Assembly: GCA_015847255.1 (NCBI GenBank)
Contig: JADLZK010001183.1
Coordinates: forward strand, 117,887-181,886
DNA from: Hyparrhenia diplandra
Taxonomy: Eukaryota > Streptophyta > Magnoliopsida > Poales > Poaceae
Length of the DNA: 64,000 nucleotides
Direction of reading: 5' to 3'
The position numbers and the translations under genes were made by a program. The notes below the pieces were generated by a model. That model worked only from the letters and a program-made list of their open reading frames with translations. It did no database searches and was not told the origin of the DNA. Positions 35,279 to 45,638 of this stretch are shown here, piece by piece; the stretch's first letter is position 1, and each line of letters opens with the position of its first letter.

Positions 35279-36271
35279 TGTGTCTGCTTCTAAAATTTGA
35301 GGTAAAAGTCACATTGTTTTTCTTTTCCTCAGGTGCAAGAAGGGTGCGGCTGATGGTGAAGCTTCCAAACTCAGAACTGGAGTAGATGCCTTGACATGAA
35401 TGGCTCCCCGATCTGGCAGTAGCAGTCTAGTAGATGTGTAGTTCCTGAATTGCTCAAGCAAATGTGTGCAGAGCCTTTCCTAATTCGATTTGTTAGATTT
35501 GCAGTTTCTGAATGTGGCTGAATCTTGTATTTTGCATGTGTGAGCCTGAAACATGTGTCTATTGTTGCATAGGAAGCATATGAGCACGTACTCAGTTTCA
35601 GAACTGTCTGTCTTCTGCACTGATAATTACACACACGAAATAACTTGTATATTAAAAACTGACGAACCTACAGCTGCATAAATTTGCATAGTTTGAACAT
35701 CCATTTATAATCAAGAATAACAAGATCAGAATAACCCAGTGGGTGAAGCAAACCGCAGCTACAGAGACTTGTATTTTCATTGCCAAAGGCAAGCCTGCCT
35801 TATGGGGCACTGGCGACTAATGTTACAATATGATTTACAAAAGCTCCACGGTATCACTAAGATTTACATGCTACAGGATGCATGTAAATGAGCAGAGGTC
35901 CAGAGACCTTAGCTGTCTCAATATGCTCATGTGAGTTACAGCCTTACAGGAGCTACTTCGTCAAGTGCAATTCAATGAATCAGCACGTTTGGAACGCCTA
36001 TGTGCTTGGCCGGGGACATCTGCAGGACAACGGACGGCATAAGACTGCAGGCTTTTTCGCCTAGGGGCAGATCGACGCCGACGACTGATCAGGAAGCAGC
36101 TGACACCAGGAAACAGGATCACCACATTGTTGATCCGGCTGTCGAGGAAATAGTTGAGCGTCGTCCCTGGAAAGACAAGTTTCAGTTCCATGACGATGAT
36201 GATGATATTCAGAGTTTCAGACTCTGAACAGTTGAGTAATTGACTCTACAATGGAAAGTGAGCTACGACGT

Positions 36272-36400
36272 ACCTGAGTGAGCTGGGTGACGAAGTTGGG
36301 CGTCTCCGGCGTGTCGGGGCCGATCTGGCCGAAGGTGAGCGTGACAAGCACGGCGGCCAGGAAGTTGGTTATAGAGAAGTCAAGGAACGTGTGCTGTGGC
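36272..36400 (-). pseudogene. Captured exon of an unidentified membrane protein
   Basis: On the minus strand a frame reads a hydrophobic stretch (FLAAVLVTLTFGQIG) followed by DTPETPNFVTQLTQ and then a GTACGT splice donor. A clean, low-repeat protein-like sequence ending exactly at a donor inside a Pack-MULE is what a captured exon looks like. I do not recognise the family. Confidence 0.45.
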
Positions 36401-37987
36401 AGCCGGCGTTGACGACTGCGCCAGCGTCGCCCCGGCCCTACCCCTCACGGCGTCCTCGCCGTCGCGAGCACCGCCTCCCTCCTCCCCTCGATGTGCGGAA
36501 GGTGGCATGGCGATGCGCGGGCGTGCCCTTTCTCCGGACTGAAGCGCGGGGGCCATGCGGCGTGGACGGCCGCTTCCCTCGGACGCTGTGCCCTGCGCCG
36601 CGGCTGCCGCTGGCGTGTCGACCGACGGGGTCGCGAACGTAGGGGGAAAGAAGCGCGGCACGGGTGGCGTGGCCGCCGCTGCCCGAGAATCGCCGCCGGC
36701 CGGTGTGCCCAGCACCGTGGCAGCCAGTGGCGCGTCGACCGCGGGCGCGGACGGAGGGGGGGAAGGAGGCGCCGCGAGGTCGATGGAGCTGCGGCGGCCG
36801 GTGGCAAGGCCGCCCGATGCCCGGGAATCGCCGCCGCTGTCCGGGAGTCGACGGCGTCTGATTGGATCGGCCTCCCGTCCGTACGCGGAATCCCGCTCGG
36901 CTCCGCATCTCGCCCTTCGGTACGCTCGCGCGCGATGCCGATGGCTCGTTCGCTGCAATCGGCTCAGCATCTCGCCAAGACGCCCACGAGGCCACCAGGG
37001 CTTCATCAGATTCCTATCGCGCCGCCGTATCGTGTACGAGAGACACAGGAAGGACTCCTCGCTGCAACTGCCGTCCGACTGCGTAGCGACGCCCATGGCG
37101 CAAGAGCGTGGCGCGGCGCGGCGCGGCGAAACCTTAGTCGACGACAGCCACGACCACATCGATGGAGGTGAACAACAGGTTGTTCACACAGCCGCAGCCG
37201 AGGCGCTAGGCGGCGCGGCAAAGCAGCTCGAATCGGTGTTGGAGCACGCTGACCCGTCGCCGTCTGTCTTCAGGAAGCCGGTCAAATCGGTGTTGGAGCA
37301 CGCTGATCCGTCGCCGTTTGTCTTCAGGTAACATGTACACGGATAGAGACGATGCGAACAAGCAAAATCCAAGCACGCGCCTCGCAAGCTATGTCATTGC
37401 AATAGCAAACTGCGTCCAGAACCGACGCCAATCACACTTACATATACCATGTTTAGGGAATAAACAATTGGACCGGCAGCGCACAGCCTCTCGCGATGAG
37501 TTGGTTGGAAACGAGCCGATGTGAAGCCGGTACGGGCGGGGAGACGTGCCTGCGGTTGGAGCCGATCTAGCAGCGCGCGGCATGCAGGCGAGCGTATACA
37601 GGCGTGGAGCGTTCGATGGCCTTGACGACACGCGGTAGGCATCGGGAGGAGGAGCGTACCAAAGGCTCCCGTACGGCAATCCCGTACGCCAGTTTTTTCT
37701 CGTTGATGGCGGCGGTTTCTTTTTTTTTTACCGGAAAAGGAACTTACGTTCACGGAGACGAACGGCAACGGAACGCTGTTTGAGGACCCGGGTTGGAGCT
37801 GGACGGGCTGGGGCCCAAGCGGGGCCCAGGTAGAGTGCTTTAAGATTTGTGCAAATTTTTTTAGAAGGGAGTACCGGAGCAGATGCCATGAAGTATTACA
37901 TAAGAGCCAGAAGGAATAATTTATATTTAAGAAATGGCAGGTTGGGATCGATCATTGCATTATGGCTGCATCGAGCGCTAACATGTA

Positions 37988-38330
37988 CTCCCTCTGTAAT
38001 GCAAATAGAAGTCATTTTTCCGGCCCAAAACGCGAGCACAAAAGAAGTCCTTCCGAGAATCGCGAAGCAAGCTTGGACGTCGTTGTTCCTAATAAATTGC
38101 ACAACAAGCGGCAAAAAATTAAAGCTACAAATTTGGGATCAAACCGGCAACCCTCGATTTGGAGTGCCTTGGGGAGCTGTGCTAGCCAATGGGCTGTGCA
38201 TGCGTTGGTGTTTAGAATGCATCGAAGAACCTTATTTATTAGGGCAAATATGGAAAAATTACCCCTAATTAATGACTCCTTGGTATGCACAATTATGTCT
38301 AAAGGACTTCTAATACCAATATGGACGGAG
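37988..38330. mobile_element. Stowaway MITE
   Basis: Starts CTCCCTCTGTAATG and ends ATGGACGGAG, with TA on both sides (37986-37987 and 38331-38332). 343 bp. It sits just 3' of the DEFL-4 exon 2 remnant. Confidence 0.85.
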
Positions 38331-38332
38331 TA

Positions 38333-38472
38333 CTTCAGTAGCATTTTGCATCGTCCACGCCAGAAGCGCCGTAAATGATCTCGGGGCCTTCAAAAAAGAG
38401 CATGCATCACTGCAAACGACGCCGTTGTCAAGGCGGCATTGTCGATGATAAGTGCCGCTCAGGTGGCAATAT
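38333..38472 (-). pseudogene. DEFL-4, distal part of exon 2
   Basis: Reading leftward from the insertion point at 38472, the sequence continues the defensin motif with the second, third and fourth cysteines (C-x7-C-x3-C). It then shifts frame, losing the cysteines of the C-terminal half. The nucleotide match to DEFL-2 continues through GCCCCGAGATCAT, which shows the loss is a frameshift, not a boundary. It belongs with 44559-44814, 6 kb to the right. Confidence 0.8.
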
Positions 38473-39339
38473 CTTTACTACCTAAGAAGGATGAAAGGGA
38501 GGCAGTTTTTTGGTGAAGTAAAAACTTGAGGTCGCTCTCCCACCCCATGCGATCCCGGTTTTGCTGTCACCTCCACCTCCCACCGCGTGCGAGCAAAACA
38601 AACAATTAAGGAAGATTAAGGAAAACAATCAAGCACGTACGTACTCACCGTATCACTTATAGAAAGGAAAACAGGCAATCAGGTTTTCCAAAGAATACTT
38701 AATCTTTTATAGAAAGGAAAACAAACAATCAAGGAAAATACACCGGCCTACCTTCAATCAAGGAAACGCAATCATCCCAATAATCCCTCTCACCTCGTCG
38801 TAGCAATAAAAAGAGGAAACCTTCACCCGCACCTCGTCGTCCCCGCTGATGCCGACGCCGCGCACGACTTCCCCTCCGCCCTCCGTGCCCGACGGGCGAG
38901 CTCCGCCACCGAGCCGCGCGGGAGCAGAGAGCAGAGAGGAGAGGAGAGGCGCCGGAAGGGAGAGAGAAGGGCGGCAGGCAGGGCGGCTCGCCGGCGCCGG
39001 AGGAGGTAGCTCGACCCCGTGCCCATCTCGCCCAGAGGTGGAGAGCACGTCGGCGAGCAGCGCGAGGGTCGAAGTGGAGAGCCGTCGGCGGGAGGAGATG
39101 GGCCGCGCCGCGAGCAGGGAACGCCGCCGGATCCCGCGCGCCCGCTCTGGTCCGGGGCCGCCGTCACGCCGGGAAAGCGCCAGCCCGCACGGTCAGGTCG
39201 CGGAGGAAGCAGGGAGGCCGGAGCAGTGGAGGCCTCTCCGCCGTGCGCACGCGCGCCTGCCTCCCACTCCTGCTCGCCCTTCTCGCCTTCGCCATCGCAG
39301 CAGCAGCGCTGCAGCTCGCCATGGCCGCAACCACGAAGC
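38473..39339. other. Helitron 5' interior
   Basis: AT-rich to 38820, then GC-rich with overlapping open frames on both strands (38823-39440 minus, 38849-39589 plus). None shows a known motif, and the kinase fragment downstream uses only the last part of this region. Confidence 0.35.
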
Positions 39340-39512
39340 CGCCGGCCACGCTGGCCACCCATACGACGCGCCGTGGTCGGGGACTCCAGGCACTTTGCGG
39401 CCAAGTACGACCTTGGTCGGGAGGTCACTCCCAAGGCCACTTCGGCTTCACCTGCGCTGCCAATTGCAAGAAGGGCGAGAACGTCGCCATCAAGGTCATT
39501 CCCAAGGCCAAG
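39340..39512 (+). pseudogene. Captured first-exon fragment of a CDPK-related protein kinase
   Basis: The translation in two frames gives FAAKYDLGREV, then GHFGFTCAANCKKGENVAIKVIPKAK split by a shift of about two bases in the glycine-rich loop. It ends exactly at a splice donor (GTGAGAG at 39513). The GHFG-TC signature, the catalytic lysine in VAIK and the IPKAK ending are characteristic of the CDPK-related (CRK) family, where an intron follows at this place. Subdomains III to XI are absent, so no kinase activity is possible. Confidence 0.85.
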
Positions 39513-40903
39513 GTGAGAGCATGTCCTCTTTCTCCCCTGGTGATTTCTTCTGTTCGGTTCTTAACTTGTGTTCACTCCAAATCTTCTGAATTCTAAATTT
39601 GTGCTGCTTCAACAGTAAGGAATTAGTATGCATCTAGGTCAAGTCGGTTTTCAAAGGCTATAAAGGGAGAAGTTGGGAAAACTTTTGATCTGACTTATGA
39701 CATCACATCATGAGTCATTTTATTTCTTCAGCTCAAAATCGTGATATGCTCTGTTGTGCCAAATGTGGAAAATATTTTATTTTACTACGGTGAATGAAGG
39801 CCTTCCATTTTTGTAGAAATGTTAGATTCAGTGCAAGGCAATATTGCTTTATAGCAATAGCACTTTAATTTTTTCTTGAGCTTCAGGTTGATAAGCGATT
39901 TTGCCTAATTATTAATTTTCTATTATACTTGAAGGTTATTCTTGAATTATTCAATCCTTTTATTCTTTTTTATTTATAGGTGCCCAATTTTAACAAAACT
40001 GCGCACCAATGGCTATTGCATATTTGAAACATAAATTCTTGTTGTAATAGGGCAGCATCAGGATAACTAGATAAGAATATGGGCAAAAGGACAGTGAGGA
40101 GTGAGGAGCCCCCTACTGTTACTTGAAATATATTGGGGTTTCTGGTTGAAATATTAGGAATAGACTTGAACTGAAAATGCTCAAATTTGTTTTGAGTTTC
40201 TGTGCAGATGGTTCTTGGGAATACTATTCAAACTTAATCTTGCTGAACTATGTTTGTAGATTCTTTTTGGTAGAATTCTACAATGCACTGCGTGGAAGTT
40301 GCTTTTCTTGAGTCTAAAAGGGATATATTGCTGAACTGAATCTTCCAGCTTGTCCCAGAATTAGTTTCATTAAACTCCTTAAGAGTAAGCATCATATATG
40401 TCAGATAGGTAGCAGGCAAACAGCATGGATCGAGTACAAAGCTGATGAAAGGCTGCACCTAATTTTGGTAATATTAAAAAGTTTGAATTTTGGAAGGAGC
40501 ATGCATATTGCAGCAAGCGACCAGAAAAAGGTTACTTACTGAAACTTTTAACAGAATGGAGTTTGTGATCTGTACCTGAACCATAATCTGCCATGCTGAA
40601 TCATAAACAATAGTGGGTGTAGCATGATGCTACAATGTTTTGTGTTCGATGAGTTGTCGGGTCAGTGCATGGTTGCAGTTTTGCTAAAAAAAATATATCT
40701 ACTCTGTGTTTATGATCTGAATTTTATTTATTATTCAGGTAATATAGCTTAACTTTATATTTAGAAAATTGACAACTTCATCTGTATTGTGTTGTATGTA
40801 GATGTTTTGAGTGAGATCAATGTTGTTCTGAACAAATTGACAGCTTCATCTCTCTCTGTTCCCCTTCTGGTCATCAGATGTGCATGAAGGAAAATTAAGC
40901 CTC
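39513..40903 (+). other. Intron-like DNA of the Helitron
   Basis: AT-rich with no sustained frame. It starts at the splice donor of the kinase exon, so it may be the captured intron and later gene parts. No further kinase exon recognised. Confidence 0.4.
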
Positions 40904-41099
40904 TGTTGGCCCAAACTAACTAATATGGGAGGAAATATGATGAGAGGGGAGAAGGGAGGAACCAATGGAGCTAAATAGATCCTTTATTCAAACTCTATCT
41001 TATAGCTTCACACTATAAGGTTACATAGCAAAGGATTCTATCTCAAACTCTCATTCCATCTCATGCTAATATGCCTATATGACAAGATTAGTCCTAACA
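40904..41099 (-). repeat. 3' LTR of the inverted gag-only element
   Basis: 196 bp, TGTTAGGACTAATC to GGCCAACA in element orientation. Confidence 0.92.
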
Positions 41100-41534
41100 A
41101 TCACCCCCTAATCTTGTCATGATGCATACTGGGGGTAACTACTGCCGGGTCTCGCAGCTGCGCTTCGCGCGTATCCACGGCTTCGAGCCACAAACTCATA
41201 TGCTGCACGTCGCGCGCATGAAGCGGTCCTCGACGACCAAGCCCACGCATCCAAGCGTGCCCAGCTACCATGCAGCAGCTAACACTACTCGCCGTATACT
41301 TCAACACATGCAACTCCTAGAAACTAGCTAACAACCCGAAAGGCGTACTCGGTATCATGTGCAACACATGCACATTCTAACTTGCTAACTAGCCTAATCT
41401 ACATGCGGAAGGACGACACAATCCTCCACGAGAACACATCTCGTTTTGGGTACGATGCATACTTTGTACATGACACACATGTACATGACCTAGATGCACC
41501 CTCTAGACTTGCGCACTCAACGCTTCATCACAGA

Positions 41535-41925
41535 AGGGTCAGCTCGTCCTCGTCATCGGCCGTCGCCTCTTCCTGCTTCTTCTTGGGACATTCATGAGAG
41601 AAATGTCCACGCTTGTCGCAGCTGTAGCACACTTGCCTTTCTTGTTCTTTGACTTGCGCTCGCCCGTTTCGAGTAGGTGCTGCTGCTCCGTCGTCGTCGT
41701 TGCCTTCCTTGCCGCCGCTGCGCTTTGTCGCTGCGTTCGCCTTTCGCGTTCCTTGCTGCGGCGACGGCCGACGACGACGCGCCTCCCACTGCTCCTCCGT
41801 GAGCAGCAGCCGCCGACACCATCCTCGACCGCTGGATACCGGACGCAGCGCTCCTCCGCCACACGGAGCCTGCCGACGAGGTCTTCAAGCGACAAGGTTT
41901 TCAAGTCGGAACACAAGAAAGGCAA
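41535..41925 (-). pseudogene. Gag C-terminal fragment with zinc knuckle
   Basis: A minus-strand frame starts with SLEDLVGRLRVAEERC, a phrase seen in Copia gag, then a basic Gln/Thr-rich stretch. The CCHC knuckle DKRGHFSHECPKKK follows near 41610-41570 in another frame, so at least one frameshift is present. Confidence 0.75.
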
Positions 41926-42053
41926 ATGCGCTCAGCTGCGGCAAGCGTGGACATTTCTCTCATGAATGTCCCAAGAAGAAGCAGGAAGAGGCGACGACCG
42001 ATGACGAGGACGAGCTGACCTTCCGTGATGAAGCGTTGAGTGCGCAAGTCTAG
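41890..42053 (+). pseudogene. Inverted duplicate of the gag zinc-knuckle end
   Basis: The plus strand reads CGKRGHFSHECPKKKQEEAT followed by an acidic tail and stop. It is the inverted counterpart of 41535-41650 with several substitutions; a one-base shift separates the first cysteine of the knuckle. Confidence 0.75.
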
Positions 42054-42457
42054 AGGGTGCATCTAGGTCATGTACATGTGTGTCATGTACAAAGTATGCA
42101 TCGTACCCAAAACGAGATGTGTTCTCGTGGAGGATTGTGTGATCTTACGCATGTAGATTAGGCTAGTTAGCAAGTTAGAATGTGCATGTGTTGCACATGA
42201 TACCGAGTACGATCTTCGGAAGCGGGTTGTTAGCTAGTTTCTAGGAGTTGCATGTGTTGAAGTATACGCAGAGTAGTGTTAGCCGCCGCATGGTAGCCGG
42301 GCACGCTTGGGATGCGTGGCTTGGTCGTCGAGGACCGCTTCATGCGCGACGTGCAAAGATATGAGTTTGTGGCTCGAAGCCGTGGATACGTGCGAGCGTG
42401 GCGCGGAGAGACGGCATAGTTACCCCCGCATGCATCATGACAAGATTAGGGGGTGAT

Positions 42458-42639
42458 TGTTAGACTAATTGTCATATAGGCATATTAGCATGAGATGGAA
42501 TGAGAGTTTGAGAGAACTTTGCTATGTAACCTATAGTGTGAAGTTTAAGATAGAGTTTGAATAAAGGATCTATTTAGCCTATTGTTTCCTCCCTTTCCCC
42601 TTCTCCATTTCCTCCCATATTAGTTAGTTTGGGCCAACA
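42458..42639 (+). repeat. Internal LTR in opposite orientation
   Basis: Starts TGTTAGACTAATTG and ends GGCCAACA. It is shorter and more diverged than the two outer LTRs. Confidence 0.9.
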
Positions 42640-42666
42640 AGACACAAACCAAGGCTCCGTACCACT

Positions 42667-42864
42667 TGTTGGCCCAAAAACTAACTAATATGGGAGGAAA
42701 TATGATGAGAGGGGAGAAGGGAGGAACCAATGGAGCTAAATAGATCCTTTATTCAAACTCTATCTTATAGCTTCACACTATAAGGTTACATAGCAAAGGA
42801 TTCTATCTCAAACTCTCATTCCATCTCATGCTAATATGCCTATATGACAAGATTAGTCCTAACA
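42667..42864 (-). repeat. 5' LTR of the inverted gag-only element
   Basis: 198 bp, matches 40904-41099 but for two extra A. Confidence 0.92.
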
Positions 42865-42869
42865 GCCTC

Positions 42870-44500
42870 TACATTTGTTGTAAAAGCATATCCGTGCCCG
42901 ACTCCAAGGTAAGGGCAAATTGATACGGTCTTGTGTGACTATTCTTTGTGGTTGTGCATTTGATCTGTACGAAACACTCATAGATCGATTGTATCTGAAA
43001 TTAATATGTGCAATGTTGTGAGACTGATTTAATCTGAACTTGTGGCCTAGCAAACCTAGCAATATGGTCGAGTGCTACATGTGTGTGTTGGTATTGCCTA
43101 AGCGGTATTTGTTTATTTTAATTGATGTGGACATTTTGGTTGAGCTCAAATGTACGAATCAGAAATTGAAATACTGCTTGGCAAGGAGGCTACTGCTTAT
43201 GCACAAAGAATTGAGAATGCCTGAACTTGCGTGCTTGAGATAAACTAATCGGAAACTCACAAACAACTGGAGATTGATTCAGAGGTCTTTAATTAGTATA
43301 TTGCCACTGATTGCTAAAAGGGTGCGCATGCCTTCTGTTTCTATGTATGGTCAAAAAGTTTATGCTTCACTTACTATAGATGCACTGTGAGCCCTTCTGT
43401 AGTGAAGCTTTTGAAGGATTTAGTACAAAAATGCATCCTCTGGCTCGCCAAAATGGCATTGCCACATGCATGCAAGTATACATAGTCCCAAACTCATTCA
43501 CCTTCCATTATGTGTTTCAGCATTTTTCTTTCTTGCAAAAAGACGAGGACACATGTCTTAGAACTATTGCTAAATTTTATTTGCTTCTAATCTATGAAAA
43601 AAGATGGGGAGTTGTGCTGAGTGTTTAGACAATCACAACGAAATAATGGTCACCTCCTTTGTTCCTAAAACAATGCAAGGTTCAGCGGCTCGCAAGCTGA
43701 CTACTCTCGTGGTCAGTGCACCACTGCAAATTCTTCTTTTTTCTCATGAATCATGGAGCATGGTGTGAGTCTGATCATCTAACCCATTTTTTTTGTCATC
43801 TACATGTCAATTTGTTACCATTACTATCAAGTTCCATTTGGTACCTGCCTTGGTTGTTCACCATCTGTATTAACTCTTTAGGTTCAAGCAACACAAGATC
43901 ACCACCTGCTTCGTTCATTTGTTCTGCAGCAGGACCTCAATGCCATGTAGAGAATCAGTAGCTATGAGATTGTTGGATTCCGAGAATCAAGAAAGGGATA
44001 CCAAACAATACTAGGTGAATGTTTCTAGGTAGTGTATTATTCTGAATCTGACTATAGACTTGGCATGGACTTGGCATGAATTTGCAAGGCAGATGGACCG
44101 AGTGTATTTTTAGTTTGTAAAACTATAGTTTCATAATTCCAAATGATATCGATACGTGATACTTCAGACTTATAAAATATTGATGTTCCACTCCCGTAGT
44201 ACTTTTTTTATTAACAACACAACGAATGGTCATACATATATCGTTGTGCTATGTTTTTCCCATTGCAATACACGGGCATCTCCTGGTGTCTCCACCAAGT
44301 TTGTGTCAGAAGCAAAAGATACGATGGCTTCTAATTAGGAGTTACAACTACACTCATCATATTGGGTAGTGTCATTTGTGTTTTTACTCATCATATTGTG
44401 TAGTCTGCACCTGCAGTGCCTACAGGTTGTAATTGGGTATTAATGTCATAGTATTGTTGCTTTATCATGCGATCTATGTTTTTATATAAAATTTTATTAT
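42870..44500. other. Helitron 3' interior; no firm gene
   Basis: AT-rich with short frames. One exon-like frame near 43140-43230 is plausible but unrecognised. A phrase near 44262 resembles a decayed second Helitron-type end. Confidence 0.35.
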
Positions 44501-44558
44501 CCCGTAGCAACGCACGGGCGTTTAACTAGTATATATATATATATTTTTTTGGAAAGCA

Positions 44559-44814
44559 AGGTGGCAATATTCACTCAGCATGTATGCAGGCATTGAACAT
44601 GCTAGCACATGCAAGAACGTGGTTAATTAGCCAAAAATATTAATCAAAACAATATATTAAGTTGCATACACCAGCCAATTCAATGCGCTAAAACATAAGT
44701 TGCTAGAAAAGATCAGGTTATATTTCCAACAGTTAATATGTCAATTTACATACCGATGACCAACATGACAATGAGGAGCACAGCTGCAGAGGGATTCTTC
44801 CGTGAAGGCCCCAT
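44559..44814 (-). pseudogene. DEFL-4, exon 1, intron and start of exon 2
   Basis: Exon 1 is 44814-44754 (61 nt, signal-peptide type, same donor GTATGT). Exon 2 begins at 44601 after CTAG and is in phase with exon 1, as in DEFL-1. It runs to the first defensin cysteine and stops at the insertion point within 44559-44570. The remaining exon 2 sequence is at 38333-38472. Upstream DNA with a TATA run (44900-44922) is kept. Confidence 0.85.
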
Positions 44815-44899
44815 TGGGTTTTTTGGTGCAAGTTTTTATACGTTGAGGTAAAAGAAGGAGCAAGCAGATAGGTAGATGATAGAGCGAGGATAAATCCTA

Positions 44900-44922
44900 C
44901 AATATATATATATATATATAAA
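44900..44922 (-). promoter_or_regulatory. DEFL-4 TATA-rich run
   Basis: A (TA)n stretch about 90-110 bp upstream of the ATG, where the other copies have their TATA box. Confidence 0.45.
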
Positions 44923-45111
44923 TGGCATGCCTAGTATGTTCAACTCAAGAAGCATAAACATACGATCCAGGGGGTGCAGACCAGAAATCATCTTAACAAT
45001 TCCTATATTTAGCATAGGATTTTTCATAAAAATATAGATTTAGCCCTAACCAAGAGGTCTAAAAGTGCCTTATATTATTTTTAGCCCCTGAGATGTTTCT
45101 AGATCCGCCCG

Positions 45112-45238
45112 CCATTGGTACGATCGTATCTCTTGGTGGTTTCCAGCAGATGCTTGGCGGGCACGGTCGCAAAGCCATTGGTACGATCGTATCTCTTAGT
45201 GGTTTCCAGCAGATGCTCGGCGGGCACGGTCGCAAAGC
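45112..45238. repeat. Tandem duplication of about 64 bp in the DEFL-4 upstream region
   Basis: CCATTGGTACGATCGTATCT starts both copies (45112 and 45176), which end with CACGGTCGCAAAG. The unit corresponds to the upstream segment of the other DEFL genes that includes TTTCCA and GGTCGCAAAGCT. Confidence 0.85.
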
Positions 45239-45638
45239 TGTCAAAGGTTCATACATGTGCATGGGCGTGCCAACGTGCCAAAGGTTCATACATGTTCACG
45301 GACGTGCCAACGCGCCAAAGGTTTGCACACTACTACTCAGCTAAACTTCCGTGGCAGTCAGTTTTGGTTTTCCGTGCTGGTTTTTGCAACTGCCACATAG
45401 CTAGGGTCATAGTTAATCAACTGATTAACCTTGGCGGTTTCCTGACCGCCACGATTAACCCATTAACCGTGATGGTTATTTAACAATGGTTAGGGCATGC
45501 ATGAAACTTTCTAAGCTTCGTCGCCACAGGACGAATCAACTTCTTCGCCCGATAGGTATTGGCGGGCACCTTATTCCCCTTTGGTAAAATAGTGTCACCA
45601 AGGACCCGTGAATAGGTCATTGAAGTTGATGTCCAACC

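Larger units (their letters stand above)
34754..37887. mobile_element. Pack-MULE-C with long GC-rich inverted arms
   Basis: The terminal repeats are about 50 bp and nearly identical: both begin GG, share TGCTCCGGTACTCCCTTCT and end near CTTAAAGCAC. Weaker similarity continues for about 40 bp. The flanks carry ATGAATTAT (34745-34753) and ATGAAGTAT (37888-37896), a 9-bp duplication with one mismatch. GC-rich blocks at 34980-35240 and 36640-36850 are inverted copies of each other. It lies in the 3' flank of the DEFL-4 unit. Confidence 0.85.
40904..42864 (-). mobile_element. Gag-only Copia-like LTR element with an inverted internal copy of its own tail and LTR
   Basis: Outer LTRs at 40904-41099 and 42667-42864 are in the same (minus) orientation, differ by a two-base indel, and are flanked by the perfect duplication GCCTC (40899-40903 and 42865-42869). 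A primer-site-like TGGTACGGAGCC follows the 5' LTR (42654-42665 region) and a tract AGGGGGTGA precedes the 3' LTR. A third, plus-orientation LTR (42458-42639) lies inside. The segment 41908-42639 is an inverted copy of 40904-41650, so most of the 2-kb element is one large inverted repeat around a 260-bp spacer. Only gag C-terminal pieces are coded; there is no pol. Confidence 0.9.
38472..44529 (+). mobile_element. Helitron, gene-capturing, inserted in DEFL-4
   Basis: The left end reads A|TCTTTACTACCTAA, close to the usual grass Helitron 5' end. The right end has the hairpin CCCGTAGCAACGCACGGG (5-bp stem, 44501-44518), then eight bases and CTAG|T. This is the classic A|TC...CTRR|T arrangement. 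A kinase fragment and long intron-like DNA inside fit a gene-capturing Helitron. The flanks also carry a 12-bp direct repeat (38461-38472 and 44559-44570), which Helitrons do not make; 29 AT-rich bases lie between CTAG and its right copy. No Rep/helicase gene is present. Confidence 0.75.

Noticed and set aside
36380..37331. Frames of 180-260 codons on both strands in Pack-MULE-C
   Set aside because: Arg/Pro/Ala-rich, mutually overlapping and partly explained by the inverted GC arms; no family features.
38823..39589. Long GC-rich open frames on both strands of the Helitron as genes
   Set aside because: Frames overlap on opposite strands, have no motifs and follow base composition; only the kinase end is supported.
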